From: an uncultured Verrucomicrobiota bacterium
GTDB lineage: Bacteria > Verrucomicrobiota > Verrucomicrobiia > Verrucomicrobiales > Verrucomicrobiaceae
Reading direction: 5' to 3'
Assembly: GCA_903848465.1 (NCBI GenBank)
Contig: CAINGK010000198.1
Coordinates: forward strand, 1-52,676
DNA: 52,676 nucleotides
A program made the position numbers and the translations under genes. Positions 15,458-23,900 of this stretch are shown one piece after another. Below the pieces are notes generated by a model. It was not told where the DNA came from and did not search any database. It saw nothing but the letters and a program-made list of their open reading frames with translations. Numbering within the stretch: the first letter of the stretch is position 1; each line of letters begins with the position of its first letter.

Positions 15458-15704
15458 GATGAAAGCAATGACCAAACCCCACTTTGTCAAGCGGAACCAA
15501 TGCCGCGCTCCGCAGGCACTGCCGCACCGCTCTCCTCACTCCTCCTCAAAAACCACGGCAACTCAAGCCCCCCTCCGGTTGCCATGCTTTCACCTCCTCA
15601 CCACCCCTCGCGCCTTCCTCCGCGTGCCACGCACCGCCGCCATCTTCACTCGTCTGCGGCCATTTGCCTCCTCCTGCACAGCCTTCTCGACCCATCGCCC
15701 CCCA

Positions 15705-15753
15705 TGGTTGCCGGTTTCCCACCCTAAGAACGGCCATCGGCAACCGGCAACCA
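15705..15753 (+). repeat. 49-bp palindromic element, copy 1
   Basis: It begins tggttgccggtttcccaccc and ends ggcaaccggcaacca, so its two ends are inverted repeats. A second copy of identical length lies in inverse orientation at 16310-16358. Confidence 0.75.
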
Positions 15754-16309
15754 GCGGGCGTGGAGGTGGAGGTGGAGGAGGAAGCACTCCTGAGCTGAAG
15801 CGCGTGAGTACATTGGGAGATGAACCCCAGGCACACGCCAGCTCCTGCGTGGGCGGTCACGGTAAATGGAAGTCAGGGGCCTGCATCCGGCAGGACGCCG
15901 CATGCAGCACGCGGGACGCATGCGCTCCTTCCAGACTTTCGCCTGCAAACAGGTCACGGCCATTCGAGGCCGCCGTGAATGCGTAGGGACATCAATGCCA
16001 AAGCTTTGACGCGAATCGGCAGGCGGAAGGCTTGACGTCTAGGCGGTGGCATACATGGGCACGGTAGCATACAGACACACACACTCATATATGCATATAT
16101 ATATATGTCTATGTGTGTGGCAGCGCCAATACCTCACCGCCCCCTCCCTGGAACCGCACGCCGCCCACCCTAGCTTTGCTTTGCCCATCTCCACGCTTTT
16201 GGCCCTGAGCATCTACCTTTCAGCATGGCAACCAGCCACCCCTTTTAGGTTGCCACGACATACCACCACATGCTCTACAGTGCCCCTATGAAGTGTGACC
16301 GTTGAATCT

Positions 16310-16358
16310 TGGTTGCCGGTTGCCAATGTCAAAACATAGGGTGGGAAACCGGCAACCA
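16310..16358 (-). repeat. 49-bp palindromic element, copy 2 (inverted)
   Basis: It begins tggttgccggttgcca and ends gggtgggaaaccggcaacca. Its reverse complement matches copy 1 at both ends, including the cccaccct block next to one arm; only the central loop differs. Confidence 0.75.
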
Positions 16359-16456
16359 GAGGGCGGCTGAAATCTCACGGATCTCCCTCTTCATCCTAGT
16401 CGTCGTCGTGACACGCCTGCCCTTGCCACCACCGGCATTCCCGCGTAACCCACTGC

Positions 16457-17014
16457 ATGGCCCTCAAAGCAATCATTTACAAAGCCAAGGTTTCCTTCTC
16501 CGACCTCGACCGCAATCTCTACGGCGACCACGAGCTGACCATCGCGCGGCATCCTTCGGAGACGGAGGAGCGCATGATGATCCGGCTGCTGGCCTTTGTG
16601 CTCAATGCACCGGAAAACAACGACCTGGGCAAGCTCGAATTCGGCAAGGACATGTGGGAGGCCGACGAACCTGCGCTGAGCCAGCATGACCTCACCGGCC
16701 TGCTCATGCACTGGATCGAACTCGGCCAGCCCGATGAGAAGAAACTCGTGCGCGTGTGTGGCCGCTCCAAGAAGGTCAGCGTGTACAGCTTTGCCAGCAA
16801 CGCCCCCACCTGGTGGGCCGGACTCGCCGGGAAATTCACCCGCGTGAACAACCTCACCGTCTGGCAGATTCCAGCGGCGGAAAGCCAGGCCCTCGGTGCC
16901 CTAGCGGACCGCTCGATGGACCTGACCATCACCCTGCAGGAAGGCGTGCTGTTTGTGGGCGAAGGTGACCGCACCGTGGAGATCAAGCCGGTGAAGCTGT
17001 GTGGTGCGGAGTAG
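16457..17014 (+). CDS. YaeQ family protein
   Basis: A 185-residue soluble protein that fits YaeQ in length and along its whole sequence. It opens KAIIYKAKVSFSDLDRNLY, followed by HELTIARHPSETEERMMIRL, GKDMWEADEPAL, WIELGQPDEKKLVRVCGRS and a C-terminal DRTVEIKPV. YaeQ has a PD-(D/E)XK-nuclease-like fold; in enteric bacteria it was reported in connection with RfaH-like suppression of haemolysin transcription, but the activity is uncertain. It stands alone, convergent with the next gene. Confidence 0.92.
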   Translation: MALKAIIYKAKVSFSDLDRNLYGDHELTIARHPSETEERMMIRLLAFVLNAPENNDLGKLEFGKDMWEADEPALSQHDLTGLLMHWIELGQPDEKKLVRVCGRSKKVSVYSFASNAPTWWAGLAGKFTRVNNLTVWQIPAAESQALGALADRSMDLTITLQEGVLFVGEGDRTVEIKPVKLCGAE

Positions 17015-17094
17015 CCCCCGTGCAGCGGAATCGTTTTCGATCACTGGTCCTACGAGCACTAGCCTGTTCTATTTCAAGAGTGCGGCCACGGCAC

Positions 17095-18858
17095 TCACTG
17101 CATGACGTGAAACGTCGCTTTGGCGTTGCCCTCTTCGCGGAAACTGCTCCAGGTGTAATCGAAAAAATACTCTGCTTTGCGGCCGTCTGCCCAGGTGATG
17201 CGCATCTTGTTTTGGGCCAGGGCTTCCCACTGCGGGAGTCCCTCAAAGCCGTAGCCGGTGGCGGTGTGGTCGGCGTGAAATTGCAGCTCGCCCTGCTCGG
17301 CACGCCAGCGGGTTTCGGGCAACCATCTCGTGAGTTCCGGCGCATCCTGCGGGCCGTAGAAGGTTTCCGCCAGCACATGCTCATTTTCATAGCGCCTCAC
17401 CTCGTGCCGCAAGCCGTCCTTCACATAGGCGATCCACAGACTTTTGTTCCAGTAGGGAATGGGGTCGATGCCGAGCGAAGTGGGAGTCACGGCAAACCAG
17501 GTCTTCTTTTGCTCAATGTACTCCTTCAGTTTCAGCGTGACGTCCGCATTCTTGTCGCCGCTGCCATACATGCCGTACAAGATTTGCACCGGCCAGCGTG
17601 TGGGGGTGAGCATGGCTTTCGGGGCGGGTGGTGCCGGGGGAGGTGCTGCGGGTTTGACGGGGATGGACTCCAGTTCGGTGATCACTTCGAGCGGCGCTGT
17701 CTTTACCGCAGTCAAGGCAGTGGGCTTGGGGTGATTTTTTGGCGCGACGAATTTGATCCACGTTGAGGCACCGCCGCCCCAGAGCGACTTGCCGGGGAAT
17801 CCCGCTCCGGCGTTCTGGCGCATGTGGTCATCGCCTTCCCCCCAGGGCTTGGCGATGGGGCTGGCGCGGATCTCAGTGCCTTCATCGCGACGGCGGATGA
17901 AATCACGCACGCGCTCAGGATCATCGCACACAGACCACGCTTCGGACGCCGGATCGGAGACGAAGCCAAAGTCATTCTCTCCCAGCATGCCCGCCACGGC
18001 GAAATACTTTGAGCCTTCCCAGCGCAGGCGATTGTTCACCACATGAAATACCAGCCAGTCGCCGGGCCGCACATCCACGTTGATGCGCTCCGCCGTGGCT
18101 CCAAAGATCTCATTCAGCAGCGTACGCTGGCTGTCTTGGATGCGCGTGCCGTTCTTGTAGGCTTCGACAATGAAATCATCCGTCACGGTGATGAGATGCT
18201 TGGCGAGGAGATCGTTTGGACGGCTGAACCCCTTTTTCTCCACCTGCTTGGGCTTCACGCTGCCGTCATCCACATGCGACAGCAGGCGTGGCGGGATCGG
18301 GCTGAGTTCGCTCTGTCCTGGCGGCTTCCAGCGGATGTGGATGCCACTGGCTTCGCGCCCACCGACAAAGCCTGCTGAGAGGATGTTCACGCGGCCTCCC
18401 TTTTTGAGTGGGATCGTCGCCACCGTGTCGTCACCATCGCGGAAAGCGCAGACGACCTCCCCCTGGATCATGAGCAGATTGCGATCATAGAAGCTGTTCG
18501 TGCTGAAGCTGTAGTCGCCATCGGCTTCGATCTCCAGAAAGCCGCTGGCCACGGCATTGCGTTCGGTTTCCCACTTCCAGGGGTCCAGCGACTCGACGAT
18601 GTATTTGTCTCCGATTGGCTGGCCCAGCTTTTCCAGCGGCACGTAGAAGTTCTCTTTCTCATTCGCCTGCAAATCATGGCGCGGATATTCCGTGACGACG
18701 AGGCCGGGTGCGAAGGGCCGTAGGGTGCTGGTGGCATCCGATGCAGGGCCGGGCGCAAGTGGTTGGTCAGCCGCAGGGGCGGCTGTGACCGTTTTGGCGC
18801 TGAGTGGGGCAGCGGCACTCAGGCCGAGCATGAGTGACAGAAGAATCGTGGTTTTCAT
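17095..18858 (-). CDS. Large exported protein with PA14-like and DUF3395-like regions
   Basis: A 587-residue exported protein with a signal peptide (MKTTILLSLMLGLSAAAPLSA). The N-terminal half resembles a PA14/carbohydrate-binding beta domain (GFLEIEADGDYSFSTNSFYD, then RNLLMIQGEVV). After a Pro/Ala linker (about 405-420) a C-terminal domain contains 'YGSGDKNADVTLKLKEYI', 'LGIDPIPYWNKSLWIAYVKD' and 'YENEHVLAE'. That pattern of a Tyr-Gly start, DVT, and a hydrophobic strand with a NExL end recalls domains annotated DUF3395 in planctomycete and verrucomicrobial proteins. The assignment is from memory and not searched. A glycan-related surface role is a guess. It is convergent with YaeQ. Confidence 0.7.
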   Translation of the reverse strand: MKTTILLSLMLGLSAAAPLSAKTVTAAPAADQPLAPGPASDATSTLRPFAPGLVVTEYPRHDLQANEKENFYVPLEKLGQPIGDKYIVESLDPWKWETERNAVASGFLEIEADGDYSFSTNSFYDRNLLMIQGEVVCAFRDGDDTVATIPLKKGGRVNILSAGFVGGREASGIHIRWKPPGQSELSPIPPRLLSHVDDGSVKPKQVEKKGFSRPNDLLAKHLITVTDDFIVEAYKNGTRIQDSQRTLLNEIFGATAERINVDVRPGDWLVFHVVNNRLRWEGSKYFAVAGMLGENDFGFVSDPASEAWSVCDDPERVRDFIRRRDEGTEIRASPIAKPWGEGDDHMRQNAGAGFPGKSLWGGGASTWIKFVAPKNHPKPTALTAVKTAPLEVITELESIPVKPAAPPPAPPAPKAMLTPTRWPVQILYGMYGSGDKNADVTLKLKEYIEQKKTWFAVTPTSLGIDPIPYWNKSLWIAYVKDGLRHEVRRYENEHVLAETFYGPQDAPELTRWLPETRWRAEQGELQFHADHTATGYGFEGLPQWEALAQNKMRITWADGRKAEYFFDYTWSSFREEGNAKATFHVMQ

Positions 18859-18976
18859 CGTGGCGATGGGTTGGATCGGTAATTCAGCGGGTAAATTACC
18901 ATGGGGGCAGTGGGAAACACGAACTCATTTCATCCGGTCTTGGGGTGGGTGGGGCATTTCGGTCAGGGAAAACCAG

Positions 18977-19004
18977 TTGCCAGCACCCTCGCGACTGCTA
19001 ACGC
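18977..19004 (+). promoter_or_regulatory. Candidate fabV promoter
   Basis: TTGCCA (18977-18982), 16 bases, then TAACGC (18999-19004), ending 15 bases before the fabV ATG. A transcript would have a very short leader. It resembles the candidates before galM and the aminotransferase gene. Confidence 0.35.
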
Positions 19005-19019
19005 TCAACACATCCAACT

Positions 19020-20213
19020 ATGATCGTCGCCCCTAAAATTCGCGGATTCATCTGCACCACCGCACACCCCACCGGCTGTGCCAAACACATCGCTGACCAG
19101 ATTGCCGTCGTAAAATCGCGCGGTCCTATCGCCAATGGCCCAAAGAAGGTGCTCGTGGTCGGCTCCTCGACTGGTTACGGCCTGTCCTCGCGCATCGCCG
19201 CCGCGTTTGGCTCTGGTGCGGCCACCATGGGGGTGTTCTTTGAGAAACCTGCCGAGACCGAGCGCTGCGGCACCGCAGGCTGGTACAACTCCGCCGCCTT
19301 TGAAAACGAAGCCAAGGCCGCCGGACTGTATGCCCGCTCCTTCAATGGCGACGCCTTCTCCGATGCGATGAAGGCCACTGTCATCGACGCCATCAAGGCA
19401 GACCTGGGCCAGGTGGACTGTGTCATTTACAGCCTCGCCTCCCCACGCCGCACGCATCCGAAAACCGGCGAGGTTTTCAAATCCGTGCTCAAGCCCATCG
19501 GCGGCTCCTCCTTCACCAACAAGAACCTCAACACCGGCAACGGCGTGGTCAATGAAGTGACCATCGAACCCGCGAACGAAGACGAGATCGCGCAGACCGT
19601 GGCTGTCATGGGCGGTGAGGATTGGGAAATGTGGATCGACGCGCTGCAAAGCGCCGGCGTGCTCGCCGAAGGCGTGCAGACCGTGGCCTACAGCTACATC
19701 GGGCCGGAAGTGACCTGGCCGATCTACAAGAACGGCACCATCGGCCGTGCCAAGGAAGACCTGGAGCGCGTGCAGCGTGTGCTGGACGGCAAGCTCGCCG
19801 CGCTGAAAGGCAAGGCCTGGGTTTCGGTGAACAAGGCGCTCGTCACACAGGCCAGCTCCGCCATTCCTGTGGTGCCGCTGTACATCTCGCTGCTCTACAA
19901 GGCGATGAAGGCTGAAGGCACGCATGAGGACTGCATCGAGCAGATGGACCGCCTTTTTCGCGAGCGCCTCTACAACGGCAATCCGCAGCCAGATGAAGCC
20001 GGACGCATCCGTGTGGACGACTGGGAAATGAAGCCTGCGCTGCAGGAGCTTGTCGGCAAACGCTGGGCCGAGGTGAACACCGAAAACTTCGCCGAGTTGG
20101 GCGACTTCGAAGGCTACCAGACCAGCTTCCTGCGCCTCTTCGGCTTTGGTCTCGAAGGCGTGGACTACGATGCCGAAGTCGATGTCGGCATCGCTGTGCC
20201 TTCATTGGCATAA
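19020..20213 (+). CDS. fabV: Trans-2-enoyl-ACP (CoA) reductase FabV
   Basis: NADH-dependent enoyl reductase that performs the last reduction in each round of fatty-acid elongation; FabV types are often less sensitive to triclosan than FabI. It has 397 residues, the normal length. It opens IVAPKIRGFICTTAHPTGC, has the dinucleotide loop VVGSSTGYGLSSRIA (47-60), and keeps the family's Y-x8-K catalytic pair: Tyr236 and Lys245 in WPIYKNGTIGRAK. A segment YNGNPQPDEAGRIRVDDWEM (about 317-336) is also characteristic. The next gene, a TMEM175-type channel, starts 9 bases later, so the two probably share a transcript. Confidence 0.97.
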   Translation: MIVAPKIRGFICTTAHPTGCAKHIADQIAVVKSRGPIANGPKKVLVVGSSTGYGLSSRIAAAFGSGAATMGVFFEKPAETERCGTAGWYNSAAFENEAKAAGLYARSFNGDAFSDAMKATVIDAIKADLGQVDCVIYSLASPRRTHPKTGEVFKSVLKPIGGSSFTNKNLNTGNGVVNEVTIEPANEDEIAQTVAVMGGEDWEMWIDALQSAGVLAEGVQTVAYSYIGPEVTWPIYKNGTIGRAKEDLERVQRVLDGKLAALKGKAWVSVNKALVTQASSAIPVVPLYISLLYKAMKAEGTHEDCIEQMDRLFRERLYNGNPQPDEAGRIRVDDWEMKPALQELVGKRWAEVNTENFAELGDFEGYQTSFLRLFGFGLEGVDYDAEVDVGIAVPSLA

Positions 20214-20222
20214 GTCACTGTT

Positions 20223-20804
20223 ATGGAGACGAACCGACTTGAAGCTTTCAGTGATGGCGTGCTGGCCATCATCATCACCATCATGGTGCTGGAGCTGAAG
20301 GTGCCGCATGGTGCCGATCTGGAGGCGCTCAAGCCGCTGCTGCCGGTGTGTCTCAGCTACGTGCTGAGCTTCATCTACGTGGGCATTTACTGGAACAATC
20401 ACCACCATCTGCTGAAGGCCTGCCGCAAAGTCACGGGCCCCATCATGTGGGCCAATCTGCATCTGCTCTTCTGGCTCTCGCTGTTTCCCTTTGCCGCAGG
20501 CTGGTTGGGTGAGAATCACTTAGCTGCGCTTCCGACAGCGCTTTATGGCGTGGTCCTGCTGTGTGCCGCCATTGCCTACTCCATTCTGCAAAGGTACATC
20601 CTGAAAAACCAAGGCAGCGACTCGAAACTCGCCGCCGCTTTAGGCCGCGATTTCAAAGGCAAGCTGTCCCCCGTGTTTTATCTCGTCGCCATTCCCACCG
20701 CATTTTATCACTCGTGGATCTCCGCCTGCATGTACGTGGGCGTGGCGTTCATGTGGCTGGTGCCGGACCGCCGTATAGAACGTGCGGTGGCCGGAGAAAA
20801 GTGA
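20223..20804 (+). CDS. TMEM175 family (DUF1211) potassium channel-like protein
   Basis: A 193-residue membrane protein with about six hydrophobic segments. It opens METNRLEAFSDGVLAIIITI, which carries the TMEM175 signature R-x3-FSD; this segment lines the pore in bacterial and lysosomal TMEM175 channels. Helices follow at YVLSFIYVGIYWNNHHHLL (a further family feature), then 'ANLHLLFWLSLFPFAAGWL'. Bacterial members conduct K+ with modest selectivity. The gene begins 9 bases after fabV. A terminator-like hairpin lies 78 bases past its stop. Confidence 0.92.
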   Translation: METNRLEAFSDGVLAIIITIMVLELKVPHGADLEALKPLLPVCLSYVLSFIYVGIYWNNHHHLLKACRKVTGPIMWANLHLLFWLSLFPFAAGWLGENHLAALPTALYGVVLLCAAIAYSILQRYILKNQGSDSKLAAALGRDFKGKLSPVFYLVAIPTAFYHSWISACMYVGVAFMWLVPDRRIERAVAGEK

Positions 20805-20881
20805 AGGTGCGCGGTGCTCTGTGGCCGCAGCTCCAGCGATTCTAGCATTGACTTAGAAAGCGCCCATCTGGTATCACGGAT

Positions 20882-20906
20882 AAAGGGCAGGCTTAGCCTG
20901 CCCTTT
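20882..20906. terminator. Probable terminator hairpin between TMEM175 gene and giant gene
   Basis: A perfect 11-bp stem, aaagggcaggc (20882-20892) with gcctgcccttt (20896-20906), and a 3-base loop. The following T content is short, so efficiency is uncertain; it most likely ends the fabV-TMEM175 transcript. Confidence 0.7.
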
Positions 20907-20973
20907 GAAATTTGAACGTATTTCTAATAAAAGGGACTGTCATTTGTTAGAACATACACGCCTCCAACCACTC

Positions 20974-23900
20974 ATGCGCTATCGCCAGCATTTGATCTTA
21001 TTAGCAATACTGCTGATCACTGCGATCTGTGTTTTCTTCCAGCAGGAGCCGACAGGGAAACCGCCCCTTGCGGCCCAAGGCCAGCCGAGTCCGAAGCCGA
21101 TGGCTGACAGTGCCGAGATTCAGTTCCAGATCCCGGTCGAAAAACCGCTGGAGAAGAAGATCCAAGAGGGGGAACCTACCAAGGCCAAGATTAAGGCAGG
21201 CGGAGAAATGGCGGCATTCAATGAGTGGACCCAGACGTATCTGGAGGCAGAGCCTGACGAACGCGCGAAGATGGTTCTGGAAGGCGTCAAGCTGGCGGCG
21301 GCACGCCGGCCGGTAATGCGGACCCTGATCAAGGAAGACCCTCGGCAAGCGCTGGCCACGGCGGTACCCATGGTGGTGCGGCAGCAATTGCCGCCCGAGG
21401 TGCTGCAGCAACTGGAGCGCCGCATCAGCCAGCGCATGGCGGTGACGGTTTATCAGGGCACACCGCTGCCTGGAGAACCGCCACTGGCTCCGGGGGAAAC
21501 GCTGACGCACCGCATCGCCCAGAGCGAGAGCGAGGGAGCCTTCAATCTCTATGTCTATGGCAGACGCGCGCAGATTGTGATCAACACTCCCAACGCGGCA
21601 ATCTTGGGCGTCGGCATCGACCGGGAGATCGCGACGAGTGAAGCGCCGCTGCGTGTGCTGGAAGTCGGCGAGGTGCCGGATCAAACCAAGCAGCAGGTCA
21701 CGGTGTGCCCGATCAGCGGGATCAAGTCGGCAAATGAGGATCAAACGGCGCAGCCCGTGACAACCGCCCAGGCGGACGCCGTGGTCGAAACACCGGAGGA
21801 GGTGGTGCATCTGTGCGGCGGTTACCACCGGGATGTTTACTCGCAGCAGCTCGTACAAGGTGAAGGCTCCACGGGCGGGCCCACGAGCATCAGCGGGCCG
21901 CTGCCAGCGGCACCGACGCCAGCGCTGGGGCAGCTCAAGGTGCTCTACATTCCGCTGACGTTTCAGGATCAAAACGCCGCGCCTTCCACCGAGGCGGCGA
22001 GCTATCAGGTGATGCGCGATGTGTCGAACTACTACCTGCAGTCGTCTTACGGCAAGCTCACGACGCTCACCACCGTGACGCCGCCCATCAAGCTGCCCAA
22101 GAACGAAGCGTGGTATGTGCAGAAGGACACCTCCAACGGTGGCGATGTGGATGGACTGGGGCTGGAGATGACCCATGCACGCGAGGAGGCGCGGCGCATC
22201 GGCTTTGACTACAATGACTACGACGTGACCGTGGTGCGCCTGAATGGTGGCGCGCGCCCGACAGGCGGCTGGGGCGGCGGTGGCAATGTGTGGGTCTATT
22301 CGGACAGCATCGTCGTCTGCGCGCATGAGATCGGGCACACCTTTGGACTGGCGCATGCGAACTACTGGGACACCTCCGGCACCAGCGCGATCGGGCCGGG
22401 CACCAATGCGGAGTATGGCGACCAGTACGATGTGATGGGCGGCGGTGGTGTGCCGGTGGATCAATACAACGTCTCCGCCAAGAACCAGATCAAGTGGCTG
22501 CCGGACAACTTCGTGCAGAACATCACCACCAGCGGCTTGTACCGCTTGTATGCCATGGACCAGCCGATCCTCGATCCGCGCAACCGCTATGCCTTGACGA
22601 TCACCAAGGATTCGACGCGTGTTTACTGGGGCGAACTGCGGCAGCAGTACACCGGGAGCAGCTCACGCCCCTGGGTGGACCAGGGCATGCTCCTGGGCTG
22701 GAAATTCCCGCTGGGTGCCTCGGGGAGTCTGCAACTGATCGACACCACGCCCGGCTCTCCCTACGCCAAAGATGACGCCCCCATCGCGCTGGGGCAGACG
22801 TTTGGCGACACCGAGTCCGGCATCTACATCACGACGGTGGGCGTGAGCAGCACCACGCCGAAATACCTCGATGTACAGGTCAACATGGGCGACTTCAGCA
22901 GCAATCACGCGCCGACCCTGACGCTTGCTTCTTCGGCGGACTCGATCCCGCTCGGCGGCACGGTGACCTTCACGGCAACGGCCGCCGATGTGGACGGCGA
23001 CACGCTGGCCTATCAATGGCAGCACTGGGGGGATACGACGGTGAAAATCGTATCGCCAAACTCGGCAGTGATCACTCGCACCTTCCCGACGGCGGGAGCC
23101 TATGTGGTAAGCTGTACGGTGAGTGATATGAAGGGCGGCACAGTGACGCGGGAGAAACTCGTCACTGTCGGTGCATTCACCACCAAGTTCAACATTGCGG
23201 GGCGTGTCACTTCCGGTGGTGTCGGTCTGCCGGGGGTGCTGCTGAACGCGAACGGCCTCAATCCGGTGATCACCGACCAGGACGGCTACTACACCATCAC
23301 CAACCTTGCCGCGAACACCTATGCCGTCACGCCTCTGCTCTACGGCTACACGTTCAGTGAGCTGTTCAATAATGCCATCACCGTCGGGCCGAGTTTCACC
23401 GGGGCCAACTTCAGTGCGGTTGGACTGCCTGCGGTTTCCATCAGCTCGCCGGACAACAGTGCGACCGAAAACGCAGGCGCGGCTGACACGGCGACCTTCC
23501 GCTTCACGCGCACAGGCGACACCTCGCTCAGCCTCGATGTGAGCGTGGCCACCGCCACCGGCACCGCGAGCACGACCGACTACACGCTGGCACCGCTGCT
23601 GGCTGCGGGCTCGCCGTTCAGCACGTTCACCATTCCCGCCGGCAGTGCGACGCTGGATGTGGTGCTCACGACGGTGAACGACAACATCGCCGAAGGGCCG
23701 GAGACCATGACCCTGGTAGTTGCCAGCGGCTCTGGGTATTTGGTGTCATCCACCACCGCTGCGGCGACGGTGACCATCATTGATGATGATACGACGCTGC
23801 CGCAGGTAGGAGTAGTGGGTGTACCCGCTGCCATTTTGGAAAACGGTTCCCCCGGGGCGTTCACGTTCACCCGCACCGGGGTGACGACCAACTCCTTGAG

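Larger units (their letters stand above)
15458..16456. other. One-kilobase gene-free region with repeats
   Basis: No reading frame here has convincing protein composition; the long frames encode Pro/Arg/Ser runs. The region holds the two inverted 49-bp palindromic elements (15705-15753 and 16310-16358), a ggtgga run (15761-15780), an 8-bp inverted pair tggcaacc/ggttgcca (16226-16233 and 16248-16255), and an alternating purine-pyrimidine tract (about 16072-16120) with ca, ta and tg repeats around the palindrome atatatgcatatat. It looks like a graveyard or landing zone for small repeats. Confidence 0.7.

Noticed and set aside
15339..15986. Open frames on both strands in the gene-free region
   Set aside because: Translations are Pro/Arg/Ser/Ala runs through palindromic elements and ggtgga repeats; no domain or signal peptide.
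16072..16120. Alternating ca/ta/tg tract considered as an origin or regulatory element
   Set aside because: No DnaA-box cluster, iteron or adjacent replication gene; it is better described as simple-sequence DNA in a repeat-rich spacer.
21001..22464. Several long minus-strand frames antisense to the giant gene (also 25897-27420 and 28006-29826)
   Set aside because: High-GC shadows of repetitive coding DNA; they lack protein-family features.
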